Assembly (NCBI RefSeq): GCF_016086655.4
Contig: NC_052138.2
Span: 34,607,403-34,671,402 of the forward strand
Source of the DNA: Lepeophtheirus salmonis
Lineage: Eukaryota > Arthropoda > Copepoda > Siphonostomatoida > Caligidae
Direction of reading: 5' to 3'
Length of the DNA: 64,000 bases
Shown here: positions 1 through 12,919 of the stretch, in pieces
Numbering within the stretch: the first letter of the stretch is position 1
How the letters are laid out: each line of letters begins with the position of its first letter
Position numbers and translations under genes: made by a program
Notes under the pieces: model-generated
What the model was told of the DNA's origin: nothing
What the model saw: the letters and a program-made list of their open reading frames with translations, nothing else
Databases searched by the model: none

Positions 1-289
1 TGGCAAACAGAACAGGGAAGTTCCTCTGTGAATATAGTAATAGGTCGAACTTCTGGAGTTAATGGAGCCCTCCTACAGTTCTGAATTGCACCTGATTGAC
101 TTAACGTTCTAATTGCTTGTGACGTGACCTACACCACTCGCCATCAGAAAATTGCTGCCATAAATTAATGCGCATTTGTAGGTAATTAGCGAAGAGACTA
201 TTCCCAACGATTCCGACTGTAGGCCATCATCACCGTCAAGGACGAACGTATTGAGATGTAATTGTTCTCTAGAAATATGTAAAGACAAT
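1..289. other. Unassigned edge sequence, coding-like on the minus strand
   Basis: The base composition is less AT-rich than the surroundings and the minus strand stays open from about 450 down to 109, which is longer than usual here. I recognise no domain in it. It may be the C-terminal end of the transposase relic that appears at 290-560, with frameshifts, but the expected C-terminal pattern is not clear. It could also be a fragment of an unrelated gene. Confidence 0.2.
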
Positions 290-560
290 TTAAAAAAAGT
301 TTGTAATTTTAAGCCTGTGTTGGGCTTCAACTGAAAAGTCCTGGAGTTTGAGGTCAAGACTGGAAGAGCGTTACGTGGAAATAGGCTATAAGTAAGGTAT
401 GTTTTTGTTGCAGAAGCTTTGGTTCTTCTTGGATGTAGGGGGGGGGACACTCCTTGATGGGGTTATTGATGTTGTTGGCAGTCCAGATGAAGATGTTAAC
501 AGTTTCTGCAGCCTTTTTTGTCACTGACATCCTTTTGGAGGAGATCACAAACATGTTATC
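290..560 (-). pseudogene. Possible Tc1/mariner transposase relic
   Basis: Read on the minus strand, positions 370-312 translate to SSSLDLKLQDFSVEAQ. This resembles the block around the third catalytic aspartate of mariner transposases, usually of the form PPSSPDLNPLDFSVWA. The upstream minus-strand sequence (553-375) is open in a neighbouring frame and would hold the region between the second and third catalytic residues, but the second aspartate motif is not clear. At least one frameshift is needed to join the parts. No terminal inverted repeat was found. The call rests on one degenerate motif, so it is tentative. Confidence 0.33.
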
Positions 561-3500
561 TGTTTTGTTGATGCTCTGACATTTTCACGTTTAGATGCAT
601 AGAATAAGAACAAAACTTATTTACTTTTATTCCAGCTGTCGCTTAGTTGCCCAATGAAACTTCGTAATTAAAGATCATTGTGATTGATTCAATCTGGCTA
701 TATATTATTATACTATTATCATGTGCGAGGCCTTCAATCGAGTTGAAGCCTATATTCCCTAATTCGGCCCTGCCTTTCATCTAATTACTAATATTATTAT
801 TTTTATGGTGCAGTTTTCCTATTAGGAGAAGTCTGTCTCTTAACATTCTACGGTGACTTTAATTACAACCTTCAAATATACAAAAATTAATAGGTCAATT
901 ATGTTTAACCGAAAATTTGAAAAAAAATAATTTATACCTATATCAATTTAAAAACCTCAATATTTTAATAAGAAAATGAATTCAAAGTGTAATTTTTGAG
1001 AAAGTGATTATATAATTATTGGTAGGTACATTTGTAGTTAATAGTTGTATTAAAGTTAAGCTAAGAAACCGTTGATTGGAATGGAGGAAGCATCATTTAT
1101 TAAACTCGTTATATTTTTGTTAAAACACTATATATGTTGTCTACAATTCACAATGTACATAGAATTAGGCCACCCAAATAATATCCTTTCAAATATTTTC
1201 ATAACAGTTGTGAATTCCAACTAATGTGTTTAATTAATTCACCTTCAAATAATAGCTGAAATCAAATTATTTCTGTCAGTTCTCTGTATTTTTGATTTTT
1301 ATACTGCATTGTGAAATTGACTTATATATTCTAAACCAAAAAACGATGAACATCTTGAATAAAAGATAAGATTAATATACATATAATAAGCTGAACTCGT
1401 CCAATATTATATATATATATTATTTTAAGTTTTTATAATATATATTTTTTACTTTTTACGCCCTAGCACCATTTAGTTTCTATACAACTGATTTATTCTT
1501 TTGGCTTTTCTGTAATAATTATTTTTAACAAAGTTTTTAGCAATAGAGTGGCAAACATCATTAACATATTCTTTACGAGACTATATGCTAGACTTTTTTA
1601 TAATTAAACATTGATGCTCAAACTCTGAGTCGACTTGTATCCATGGATAAAAAAATTGTAATAGATATACAAATGATTATTTAAGATATCTTCATTAAAG
1701 TCAAAAGACATCATGTTTTTAAATGAACGCCTTCAAAGTTATCTTATATTTTACATTTCATTGTTCAAAAAATTTATATAAAATAAGTACTCAAAGAAAC
1801 GTCAAAGGGATAGTATTAAGTAGAACAAAAATGATGGTGGTCAAGTCAAGAAAAAAAGAACTGTGCTATTTTAAAGGGATTCTCATGCAAACATTAGCTC
1901 AATCAATCCAGTTTTTTTTTTTTTTGAATCTATGAGTTTTAAAGAGACAAAATGATATTCTACAATTATACATTAGATTCAAAACTCGACACTCTTTGAG
2001 ATGAAAGGCCCAGAATGTTGAAGAACGGAAAAAAGGCATACGGAATAAAAAAACTTCCCTTTGTATTGACGGTAATAATATTCCCAAGGTTCATACACAT
2101 ATTTCCATTGCGTCTCGGAAAAGTCTAAAGTAAGTTAATTTCTCCAAAATAATTGATTATAAAAATAAGACGTATAGTTATCTTTTTGTGTGGCATCTAC
2201 ATTAATAAACATTATAGATTATACTTAATGCTCCGGGGTAAAATTTTAACAAATATTCTAAAATTCAATCTAAAAAAAAATGCAAATTAACAATCAAGAT
2301 AAATATTTGTTACAATTTCTAAACATCGTTTTAAAAATATTTCTATGATTAACAACATAATGGGCCTTGCATTTTATAATCTAGAAATAAACCAATAATT
2401 CAAAATTATTCCCGCCCCCTTCTCTAAAAAAAGACTCAAATATATTTTTCTACAAACAAAATAAATTCCAATTTAAGAAATGGAAGGGAAGTAAAGGACC
2501 TTGCACATGTATTTTTGTACTAAGGCCTGCTTACGTTAAAATAGGCCCTGATCATGAGGGAGGATACTAATTAACAGCTGCATAAAGACACTTGGGACTG
2601 AAAAAAGTAGCTTAGGTTTATTGCAAGATGCCAAAGTTGGGTTTCTTTAAAATATCAACAATTTTAATTTTGTTTTGTAAGTTGTTTTTTTTGTATTTTC
2701 AAATGAAATATAAATAATCAAAATTTAGATCCTCGAAAGGATTCCTGAAATGTAAAGGATGTAGATCTATATTCGAAAAAATAATATAAGACCAATACCA
2801 TGGAAGCCGCCAAATATTGTATCCTCACTATAAGACCAGTTGGCGTCGGGATTTCGTTTATCAAAAGATAAGGATTTGTGTGCTTTTCTTTGGTGCCTTC
2901 CATTGATCATGGTGAATATGAAAAATGTGGCACGAGAGGGTATATGCAGTCTGAGAAAAGAGATTGGTAACAAAATGGTTCACTCTAACTTCAAGTAATA
3001 AAAAATAAATTTGTTAAAAGATGATGTATTTCTAGGAACCTATACGAATATGGAACTTTGCAAAATAAATGATGTCTATTCAAAACTCTCCTATTACTCA
3101 AAAAGGAGTAAACTAATGTTTTCACATATTTTCATAAGCTTTAAAAAGAGGGGTGCATTAAGCTATTTTTTATATTAAATAATAGGTTAGAGACAACCAT
3201 CTATAAGTATACATAAAAATATATATATACACTGTACATGAACCCTAAAGCCTAATTATATACCTACAACAGTATGAGTGTGTGTTAGTAAGACTTTTTT
3301 TTACCCCTCTTCAATGAGTAGGAGAGCTCATTATTATATGGTATAAATGTGTCTACGAAGGTATGGTTACCTATCTTATGTTTCTTATCTCTGACTTAAA
3401 TATAATGGCGTTGCTATTATGTTTTGCAACGTAGGTATATCATTTGCCGTAAATAAGTAAACAAAGTCTGCAAAAAAAAGTATATTACATTTTGGTGAAA

Positions 3501-3631
3501 GATTTATTAGCATATGATTAGTATCTATTTGCTTATTGGATAATATTCAAGATGTATCATAGAACGAGCATTCATGCATTCAGTCAAATATCCACTTCTG
3601 TGCTTAAACTTTATTTTTTTTTACACAGTTG
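561..3631. other. AT-rich sequence without supportable gene
   Basis: Mostly very AT-rich single-copy-looking DNA with short homopolymer and TA runs (for example 1411-1424). The part at 2718-2973 is somewhat richer in G and C and is open in two overlapping minus-strand frames, so it may be another decayed element, but I recognise nothing in its translations. Confidence 0.5.
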
Positions 3632-3649
3632 TACCCGGCATTGCCCGGA
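3632..3649 (+). repeat. CCCGG-N-CCCGG short motif of a dispersed arthropod repeat
   Basis: The motif TACCCGGCATTGCCCGGAG stands out from AT-rich surroundings. Motifs of the form TACCCGG(C/T)(G/A)TTGCCCGG are, from memory, frequent in arthropod and other invertebrate genomes as part of dispersed repeats. The sequence just right of it, to about 3760, is less AT-rich than average and may belong to the same element. No ends were identified. Confidence 0.35.
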
Positions 3650-4001
3650 GTAATTAAGAATCGGTTCAAAAACAAATTTTCTTGAACAATATAGTAGTTC
3701 AGTCCGCCAAGAAGTCTTAAGTGTTACTTCCTGTTTTTTATGAGCACACACACAAATAGCTACTCAACACTTATATCAACTCATATGACGTGTTCCCTAC
3801 TCAAGAATAAGAGAATAATGATAAGAATTTGATAATTTTTTTTAATATCTTGGGATGACTGATGAGTACTTTAGTCTCTAGAGTACTCAATGTCAAAAAC
3901 AAACTAGATTCATTTTAAAATAGCAGCGTCATATGTATTTCAAATCTTAGCATATGCTGAAAATCCACATAAATTATGATTAATATGATTTTTTTAGCTA
4001 G

Positions 4002-4025
4002 TTTTTTTTTTTTTTTTTTTTTTTT
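4002..4025 (+). repeat. Poly(T) tract of 24
   Basis: An uninterrupted run of 24 T. No reverse-transcriptase-like sequence or clear target duplication lies next to it, so I do not treat it as the tail of a retroposed copy. Confidence 0.8.
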
Positions 4026-5206
4026 GGAATTGGTAATCTAAAGAATTAAATTTCTTTTCCTCCGCAGTTGTCATTATTATTTAATTCCTCAGGAGTAAAC
4101 ATCATTTTTTAAATATATTAAAAAGCTAATTGAACATTCGTATGTACTCATAACAGACGGAGAGTAGCATGAGGATTTGTTGCAGAGCTGTAATCAAAAT
4201 ATGCTTATTATTCGATTGTATATACTTCTAAAAACACTATATACAGTAAGCCCTGTGACTCGTTTCCATATTTTCATTAATTCAGATAGAGAGAGACGCA
4301 AAATTTTTATTCTTGGTATAGAAATATCCAAAATGGTCCATTCTGTTTAACTACTTATACAAGAAAGTAGCTCTGAGCAGAAAAAAGTGGAATATCTTCT
4401 TTTTTGAAGTTCTGCTGACGTTCCAATTTTGTTCATCCTGTCGTGGACATGTATAAGATCTTTTTTTCTCTTTTTTAAATATATATCAATGTAGGGGGGT
4501 CAAAATTTTGACGTTCAGTTCTGTTCTAAATTTAATGGAATCAAATGCACAAGCCGTTCCATCGAACAATCTTTAATAAATAACATCATTATAGATCTGA
4601 GCCAGTGACGTCATCATAAATCAGTCTTTAATTATTTGTATAAGTATAATAAATATTTTGATTATGTCAACATTTAGAATATTTTTGGTAACTAGTTTCG
4701 TGCATGGAAAATGCTTAAAGGTTTAATATACTAATTATATTGGTAAAATGAGTTACTTTACTATAATATTAGTAAAAATGATGCTTTTTGGAGGAGGCTT
4801 TAAAATTTGAGGCGTATTTACAATACCAATAATTGGTGCAGGAACGATTTATAGCTAGACGCTAGATATATAGATATTTAATAAACAGTAAAGGTTTAAT
4901 TAAATTTATACGTCAATCCCAACATCTTTATTTACTCAGCAGTAGTTGACCATTTTTCTTTAATCTTAATGGAAGAAGGGTTATTAATCTTATGCAAAAT
5001 TTGGTTGTGTATGTCTCCAAGATGTTCAATATCAATAATACAGAGATAACGTAAAAAAAAACTCACTAATTTTTGAATAGAAAACATTTATAAAACATCT
5101 AAGCAACATAATATACTGATAAGTAGTTCTATCCTAAAACTAATATTGAACACACTTGATGCTTCAGCATTCAAATAATATTAAACAATAAACAAGATTA
5201 CGAGAA

Positions 5207-5234
5207 AATTCCTATAAATTTGTTTATAGGAATT
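5207..5234. repeat. Perfect short hairpin
   Basis: AATTCCTATAAA at 5207-5218 is the exact reverse complement of TTTATAGGAATT at 5223-5234, with a four-base spacer. In AT-rich DNA a 12-bp perfect inverted repeat with a tight loop is uncommon but could arise by chance somewhere in 64 kb. Confidence 0.7.
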
Positions 5235-5446
5235 CATTTGTATATACATACAAGGTTCTAGACAGTTCAGATTCACCTGTTCTATCGCTCTCGGTTCCTT
5301 TATTTTAACAGTTTCAGTCTCTATTTTTTCATTTAAACAGTTTATGTTCTCAGTTCTTTTTTATAAAGGCTTTGTTCGGTAACAGATACTTTCAGCAAGT
5401 GGTTTATCTAGAAATCTCGGGCCCGGGAAATGATATTAGAAACAAC

Positions 5447-5658
5447 CAGGGCTGCAGAGTGCGTAGTGCACCAAATTCCAATAGGGGGCTTCGAAAACTA
5501 AAGTTTTAAACTAAAGACAATGGTTTTCCAAGTGAACCGTTAGGGGGGGGGCAGGAAGATGGAGAATAGAGGATTGCTTTCAGTATACATGGAGGGGTCT
5601 CAGCTAAAAATTTATTAGTGTAGGGTGGCCTTTGCATAATAAAGTTTGGAAACCCCTG
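5447..5658. mobile_element. hAT-like non-autonomous element or hAT end
   Basis: The right border, read in reverse complement, is CAGGGGTTTCCAAACTTT, which is the typical hAT terminus form CAG(G/T)GGTT(C/T)(C/T)CAAAC. A matching start, CAGGGCTGCAGAG, lies at 5447 but shows only the first six bases in common. The interior has a nine-G run at about 5546 and no coding sequence. No 8-bp target duplication is seen. The right end is convincing, the left border is a guess. Confidence 0.4.
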
Positions 5659-5659
5659 G

Positions 5660-6690
5660 CTTAAGAAATAGTACATTTATTTTAGGCCTCAAGCTTAGTA
5701 TCAGACCTGGATCCATAATTTACCCCACCCGTTCCCTCTTTTATTTACGCTGCCTAAAACATCTTTTCCAGATCCATAAGAAGCCTTAGCAATTTGAAAC
5801 TTTTATACAGCTGTATCACCCGTGCATATAAAAAAAAATCATTGGAAAACGCTGCAATTACTCACAAAAGAAAATAAGAAAATTGACTTATAAATTAGAG
5901 TAAATTTATTTTAATAATTTATATTGTATTTTCTTGATATATTTTTATAAGGACAAAAGCACAAGTCCCGAGACCAATAAAAAATCAATTGCAGTTTTGT
6001 TTCTGGTTCTAGTAGTTCAAGAACCGCTAGACCTATTAGGGCACAACCTTGCATACAAACCAATATTTCATAAGCATATTTGCATCACTTATAGACTTTT
6101 TATCTGATTGCATCAGATAAGTTATAATGCTTAATAATTTTATCTATAGTTTAACATCTATATTTGACTTTAAGAGCCCCGATATAGCCTTTCAAATAGA
6201 ATATCTCATTATTTTATTTGATGATCTATTTTTGTTTTTAAGTTCAATTTTGAGCTCACCCAAAGGATTAATATGAATAGTCTGTTGATAAAAATGTACA
6301 ATAATTTAAAAAAGAAAAAAAAATGTGTGAAAAATTATTCGAGATTGCTTTTGTGTTGATGGAACTCATAAATAATAACTAAAAAGGTATGAAATGCTAA
6401 CATGACAGAGTTTCTATTTAATTTATTCAATTAGGTACAACCTGCTTTCATGGAAACTCTTGTTAATTAAAACCCTCCGGCACTTTTTACCTCATCATCA
6501 TAATCATCGTTAGTAACCGTCTTTCTGAGAGGAGCTTCAAGTACACGATAGCCCCCATAAATTATTGTCTATTGGATATGTGTTTTTCCACATACAATAC
6601 TTAACTACGTTCTTTTTATTTTTATTATAAAATATAACTGTCAAATAGAAGAACAATATATAACAATAACAAATATATTATTTACGATTA
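5660..6690. other. AT-rich sequence, nothing recognised
   Basis: No open frame, repeat copy or terminus that I can support in this stretch. Confidence 0.5.
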
Positions 6691-6780
6691 GTGTTGGAAT
6701 CAAACTCGAAAAAAAAAAAAAAACTCGAATTAACCCGAACTAGAGTTATCTGAATTTGAAATATTTGAGCGTAGATTAAT
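6691..6780 (+). repeat. CTCGAA-rich repeat end, paired with 8700-8805
   Basis: The sequence TTAGTGTTGGAATCAAACTCG is followed by repeated ACTCGAA words. At 8700-8805 the reverse complement carries a related stretch (TTAACGATGGAGTTTGAACC and repeated CTCGA words). The two could be the inverted ends of one element of about 2.1 kb, or two separate copies of one repeat family. The similarity is degenerate. Confidence 0.35.
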
Positions 6781-6870
6781 CTTCTCTCTAGTTATTTTCT
6801 ATATTTTTATGGATTAATTTCTTCTCTATATTAACTGAGTCAGTATAAATTGTAGTCTTGTTCTCTGGGG

Positions 6871-6944
6871 TAAGCTACCAAACAGAAAAACCGATCAGCC
6901 TGAAATTTGGCAAATAAGTACTGCACAGGGTTTTTGGTAGCTTA
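6871..6944. repeat. Inverted repeat with 12-bp perfect arms
   Basis: TAAGCTACCAAA at 6871-6882 is the exact reverse complement of TTTGGTAGCTTA at 6933-6944. The spacer is 50 bases, and pairing continues imperfectly inward (CAGAAAAACC against GGGTTTTT). It may be a small foldback or a structured remnant of a larger element. Confidence 0.55.
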
Positions 6945-7944
6945 ATTAAATAAAATTTGCCATTTTGTGCAAATTTATCCCTAAAATATACTTTTTATTG
7001 ACTTCTTATTATTTCTTAGAAGTTAACAAAAATAATTATTTAATAAAGAATGAAATAGCTAATTATTATAAATTTAATTAAGCTCATTTCAGGATCTGAA
7101 TAACACCAGGGAGGCTGTTAGATGTCAAATATTTGACATATTGAAAGAATTTATTTGTTAAAATATAGAGGTCAAAAAACTTTTGATTTTGTAATATTTG
7201 ATTTGGGGAATAGATATGCAAGTTGGAGCCAAATTATTAGCCACCATGATTGTTTCTTTAGTAGAGGGAGAGGGATATATTTATGCAGTTGTATAAACAA
7301 TTTTAATAGGATCTTTTTATATCATTGGCAAATTGGACACAAAAATTTTTTCGGAAAGAAAAGGTAAAAAACTAAATTTAAAGGAATAAACTTATATTTA
7401 ATAAAAAGAAGGGTATTTTTTTTTTTTTTTTACCAAACTGTGAAAGTAAAATTTTTGATTACATGAGGGAATAATTGTATTGTGATCACTATAAAAATTC
7501 GGCAAAAGTGGACCTCCCATCTCCCATAAGGTTCCGGTGCCATTGGTTGGTCCCCTCCATGTCCTCCATATGGGCCACAAAGCTGAATTATTTAGTTAAA
7601 ATTTTAAAACAAGAAGGTATAAACGCTTACATCGAGAGTTGATTGTTTTATATAATTTTGTGGTTGTCTTATTAAAATGAATGATTGATTTTGTTGTAAG
7701 TATTGGCTAAATTGTTAATTTTCTAAATAAAATACTTATTCATATTTGTATAACGCAATTCCTTCTAGTAATTCATATTATATATATGTCGGGATTGGTA
7801 TTTATCTGTATTTCCAGCATGCATAAACTTTGAGCACTTGTAACAGCTACTCATGCACAGGTAGGACGTTCTTTGTTGTTTTCGTGGCTAGCTTGACGTG
7901 TTTGGCACACGTTAAAATATAGCATAAATCAACAAAGTAATTAT

Positions 7945-8358
7945 TCCACAATCGTGGAAAAAACTGAGTGTCCTTGTCGCTATCCGCAACCGGACGAGAC
8001 AATGGAGACATCACAAACTTCTTAAACCTGGCAAGTCCTTTGTTTGGAGACTCAAGGAGGAACTAGAAATTTCTGGAGGTAACAGGAAGACTCTACAATA
8101 TACTGGACCTCTAAGAAACCGTTGATCTGGCTGTCAGAATTTTTGTATGACTTTGTTTGACGCAGTATTTGGCCTACAAACTCACTGGATCTCAACTTCA
8201 TGGACTCCTTTGTGTGAGACAGAGTTGAGTGACACTCCAGCAGTTCCTCATGCGGCACTAAATCCGAGATGATATTCAGGATCGGGGAGAAATTCTGGAA
8301 TCTACCAAAGAAGACTTTTGTCAAGATATCTTCCTGTTCGAGTCGATGCCCTAATTAA
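7945..8358 (+). pseudogene. Mariner-like transposase relic (C-terminal half)
   Basis: From 8170 one plus-strand frame reads WPTNSLDLNFMDSFV, a stop, DRVE, a stop, then runs open to the TAA at 8356. This is the third-catalytic-aspartate block (normally WPPNSPDLNPMDFYVW) and C-terminal tail of a mariner transposase. The tryptophan and one later codon have become stops. Upstream, 7980-8110 read in another frame (KLLKPGKSFVWRLKEELEI) looks like part of the N-terminal DNA-binding region. The first and second catalytic aspartates are missing, so the relic has a large internal deletion. A last-bases candidate terminus occurs near 8480 (TTTGCACCCAGTATA), but no matching left end was found. Confidence 0.72.
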
Positions 8359-8359
8359 C

Positions 8360-9610
8360 CCCAAAGGAGACTATTTATATTAATAATGATTGTTTTAATT
8401 TATTCAGCATTTATTTGGGATTGATTTAAAAAAAAAATTGGAGGATTAGTAAAGGAATAAATCCATTTTGCACCCAGTATATGTAATTTACACATATGAT
8501 ATGAATAAAGATAAAAATCCAATAAGTTGGGGTACCTCTGAAAGTTCCTTATAAATTTCATTAACAAATTTTTTTATTAGTATATTTTTCTTTAATCAAA
8601 TTGGTGTCCAGTTTCTTCATTCCCTTATTGAGGCAGTCAAACACACTTAATTGTGGAACTTAGATTAGATCAATGAATTAAAATGATATTTTATTTTTTG
8701 CGTCATGCCCTTACTTAAATTCGACTCGAATCCATACTCAAATACTCGAACTCAACTTAATATTGAATGACTGAAACTGGTTCAAACTCCATCGTTAATA
8801 CACGAATCCAAAACTATTGTACACAAAACATATGTATCATGTTATTTTAATAGTATGCAATAACAATGTAAACGAAATATCTTCACATGCATGGTTATGT
8901 TTTGACAAATTCTGACAGAATAATTGCTCTGCCTCTCAAGGCATTATTTGAATTAATTTCAAAATGCCTAAAAACATTGCTTGGAGGCATATAGTACGTT
9001 ATATCTACGTACAAATACTCATAGTTTGTCTAAAGATGAGCTACTTCATCAATCTTCGTATAGGTAGGCTTAACTATTTGTAGTATGTATGTTTTGATGT
9101 TTATGGGAACATGGGCACTGAGTAGGCTTTTCAAATCTCAATGTGTTTACTTACAAATAATGACATAGGGAAGACAGGGACCGTTTCTTGACACATTTTT
9201 TTAGCACATCAAATAAGCCACAGTTGCAAAACAAACATTACTATTTTTCAAGATGTAATATCTTTTTTTAACGATGGGACAATTAAGCTGTAAAAGTAGT
9301 ATTGGGGTTGGTGTATCTTCAATTGGCGTATTTTGAATCTAGAGGCGAAATTATAAAGTTTTTTTGTTTTTTTCAGACGCGATCATGCGTTGAAGTGGGG
9401 AGGAACGTGCATTAGCCGTTCGAAAATAAATATTGCTGAAAAATGATGTGTAAGAATATTTTTTTAATATTTAACTAATTCCAATTGAACTTTTAATTTT
9501 TTATTGGTGATAATTGCTTCAACTTCTAATAGACAAAAATCTAATTGTTTGTTTCATTTTCATAATTTGAATTTTTCAAAATTCTTTGAACGTAAATAAC
9601 TTAATTATTG
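8360..9610. other. AT-rich sequence with a CTCGAA-rich patch
   Basis: No gene. Positions 8700-8805 carry the CTCGA-rich repeat that pairs with 6691-6780 in inverted orientation. The rest shows nothing I recognise. Confidence 0.45.
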
Positions 9611-9621
9611 ATATGCCCACT

Positions 9622-9870
9622 AATTAACATTATCTATGGGATTGTGGTCCAGAGACTATAAGTCAACTTTAATGTGCTTCTTTTTTGCTTTGACGGTATG
9701 TTTTGAGTAATTGTCGTTCTGGAATCCTCATCACACGACCTATTTTGAGTGCCCTGCCCTGAAGAAAGTAGGTTAGCACTTCTATCCATCCTCCTATTGA
9801 TTCTGTAAAGTTGACCTTTCCTTTTAGTAGAGAAACACTCCTCTAACCTTAATATTTTCACCACGACTTG
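9622..9870 (-). pseudogene. Tc1-like transposase relic
   Basis: On the minus strand, 9860-9730 reads RKGQLYRINRRMDRSANL, which matches the Tc1 segment usually written as G.GPLYRI.GIMDR..Y before the second catalytic aspartate. A change of frame then gives FQNDNYSKHTVKAKKKH, the equivalent of the FQQDNDPKHT.K block, and after a stop SLDHNPIDN, the equivalent of SPDLNPIEN. One frameshift, at least one stop and the substitutions Q to N and P to S show it is dead. The third acidic residue reads D where Tc1 has E. The N-terminal DNA-binding part is not seen. It differs in lineage from the mariner relics elsewhere in the window. Confidence 0.68.
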
Positions 9871-9879
9871 ATGATTTTT

Positions 9880-12330
9880 GTGATTTATCATTAATTTTCT
9901 CCTATATATTTTTTTTTTTTTAATAGGCAAACTTACAAAGGATCAAATACTTATTTTCTCCACTGTCTATTGATCGATGTAATGTGTTACAATTTGGCTT
10001 GTCTAAGTCAAACAAGCCTTAGGTAATTCACAAAAATTTATGCAACTCCTCCCAGTCCCCAAGTCCTCCTCTCCCCCTACTCATAAGGTGAATAATATAT
10101 ATTACATACAGCTGTATAAATTATATATTTTCTTCGTATTATGCGAATCCTAATAAATTTCTTGTACAAAAGCATTTATTAAGTCAATTTCACAATCTTG
10201 GAAAATACGTTTATACAATAATAGACTCTCAATCATTTTTTTCAAAAAAATTTGATCGTAACCTATAATTGACTAGCAAATGTTTGAAATACCTACACCT
10301 ATATGTACATTAGTTGGACCTATTTTTAGGTTATTATCCCCCCCCGCTCAAATACTTTGTCCACTGGCGACAATAAAAATATGACGTAAGGAAAGTTTGA
10401 GGCTTCTTAGGCCATTAATAACCAAAATATGGCTAATTTAATTTTTTTTTAAATTGTTTGTAAAAATTGGGAATTGGAAGGCATCTTGTACTTTTCTTCA
10501 AATATTATTTGTATAAAATTTTACTTGATTTACTTATGTTTTAGCTTTGGTTTGTTTGTCTGTTTCCAAGATGGATTACGAAAAAAGTGTATTGTGCGAT
10601 TTTGGTTTAACTTTGTAGGTAGCATAAATATATTATCCGTTAAGAGGCCATTAAATTTTACTGTTTATCTGTTTATAAGCAGGATTGCGGAAAACGTTTC
10701 AAACTGGTAGTGATAAAACTTTATGGAAAGATAGTATATATTATCAATAATAAGCTGTTAAGTTTGAAGAGGTCAATATCATTTTTGAATACAGAAAGTT
10801 AGGGTTGCACAAACTTTTAAACACCGCATAAAAATTGAAATACATAACTCAGTCAGATATTAGGGGGACTTTAGCGGAACACTCAGTGACAATTCTATGT
10901 GATGTAAGAAAAAATATTGTACACCTTGTTTTTAATCATTTAAGAGGTAAAATAAGTAGGTTCTTCATGATTAGCAGTTTCCATGTTATATCATACATAA
11001 TATAGCCAAATTTAACCCTATTTTAAATCATAGTTGTTAAACCTGATATAACCGAAAATATGGGTTTATTAGACTCTTCTCCAACTACGTACGAAATCAA
11101 ACTAATACTCAAGGAAAATGTAAATGAACACTCACATATTGATATATATCAATATTATATTAATCCCAATACATCACAAAATCCAAAGAAGGATGTTTTT
11201 ATTGATAAAACAAGGAATTCACTAATGACTAAGGATATCTTACACCTTATCATCTTAAATTATCAAATTTAATATGCTCAATATTTTTCTCCCATAAGCC
11301 AAATACTAAAAAGTATAATTAATACAGTTTTTGACTCTTAGCATCGTATTCAGAATGGTACGAGAGGCCTAATTATCTACAGTTTTTAGTTCTAAACAAA
11401 GACTAACATAAGCTTAAATTCTGGCCTTATTAATTAAGAAGTAGGATTTGTGTTTATTTCCATTATCTTATGGTTGTTTGCAACTGATCTAATAACAATT
11501 CATGACAGCTTAGCTGCTCTCTCCCAAAACAATCTTCAAATGTTCCGTATAACTACGTTTATTTTTGGTTTCTATGAGTTTTTTCTTCTTCAAAAGGTTC
11601 AACAAAAAAAATTAACTTATAAATTTTACAATTATATGAAAAAACTAATAGAAATTATAGAAAATAATTATTTCAAGATAAGTAAAAAATCTTTTAACAA
11701 TTTCGATACAATCTTTTTCTAAAAAATTCCTAATATATTGTTTCTTAAAAAAAAAATTACACTGTATATTTTTTATCCCAAAAAAAAAACATTTCGAAAA
11801 ATAAATGAAGAACAATTCTAATGTACATATTATGTAGAGTACCTTAATAAGTGTAATCAGTGTGTTTTAAAACAGTTGCTTGAAGCAAAATAAAAGTTAT
11901 GTTTCTTTAAATCTATGTAACTAAGTAACGAGGGTTGGAAGTCAAGAGGTATAATTTAAAGCTCCTTAATATAAAAGTGTCAATATAATATATTATATTT
12001 AGTAGTAATATACTTTCCAAACCCAGATTTATACAGATTCCTGCATGGTTTTTGTCATTCACATGCAATTTTGTTGATCAGAAAAGGATCAACACACGTA
12101 TATGGCTCAATAAATACTTTCTGTGGCTAGCCTAAAAGCTTCTAAGAAGCGTTGTAAATTTGAATACGATGAAGTTAATATATTCTACTCTAGATTGATG
12201 GTTAAGTGTATTCCACCTTCAGCGACAGAGATGTCATTTTGATCTAAAATTACAAAGTGTATAATTGCCAAATCAAGCAAGTTATAAAATACTGGCACTG
12301 ACCAATGTCTACGCCTAACTTTAGTGATAT
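9880..12330. other. AT-rich sequence, nothing recognised
   Basis: Short open frames on the plus strand at 10474-10710, 11060-11272 and 11450-11722 have strongly AT-biased residue content (I, N, K, F, Y) and no motif, as expected of chance frames. A run of seven C lies near 10339. Confidence 0.5.
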
Positions 12331-12333
12331 TTA

Positions 12334-12916
12334 CAGTGTGGTGAGCCAAATCCTGCAGTAACAGTTAATTACGATTTTATCCACTTTATTTCTTATAACA
12401 AGGTTTTATTAAGCAACCAAACGGCAGCTGAAATCAAAATAAACAAGTTTTGTATTAATTCCATGTCCCTAAAAGAAAAAATATCGGACTAACAAAAAAA
12501 AAAGAAACGCGTGTGCGATCTCCTCTATGTCGGAGACATGGCCCAAAAAGACTGAAGAGACTTTGGAATGCCTACAACATCAAGAATTCCACATGGAAGC
12601 AAAACCGAAACAACAATATGGCCGACCTTTGGCCTGCCTCCATGTGGCCCTCCTCCAGTCCTCACCTCAAACCACTGAACTTTGAAGTTTTGAGCGTATT
12701 AGAGAAGAGTATATACCGTACCTCTCATCCACATTCGAATTCACTTCAAGCTGCCATCATGACAGCCTAGTACACCATGGACACATCCTTCATCATAAAA
12801 AGCTTACAATTTGTTTGCAGGCGTGTCGAAGCTGTTATTGCTTGAGAAGGAGGACATATTGAATAAAAAATATAGCTAAGTATAGTATTTAAAATATTAC
12901 TAATTGATTTCTTTAA
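12334..12916 (+). mobile_element. Internally deleted mariner element, copy 1
   Basis: The left end after a TA is CAGTGTGGTGAGCC, closely matching the left end of the element at 17999 (CAGAGTGGAGACCC). The right end is degenerate near 12916. Length (about 583 bp), orientation and internal order match the copy at 17999, including a leader of about 180 bp before the coding remnant. The two copies therefore look like members of one deletion-derived non-autonomous family rather than independent truncations. Confidence 0.7.
12513..12866 (+). pseudogene. Mariner transposase C-terminal relic inside copy 1
   Basis: The frame reads LWPASMWPSSSPHLKPLNF, corresponding to WPPSSPDLNPLDF with both acidic positions altered (D to H and D to N). 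After LQAAIMTA it meets a stop, and after a frameshift continues RRVEAVIA, stop, EGGHIE, and the terminal TAA at 12864. The family C-terminus is normally RRVEAVIAAEGGHIE. The first two catalytic aspartates and most of the DNA-binding domain are gone, so no function remains. Confidence 0.72.
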
Positions 12917-12919
12917 AAA

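Noticed and set aside
4002..4025. Poly(T) as the tail of an inverted retroposed gene or SINE
   Set aside because: No reverse transcriptase, tRNA-like promoter boxes or flanking direct repeats were seen beside it.
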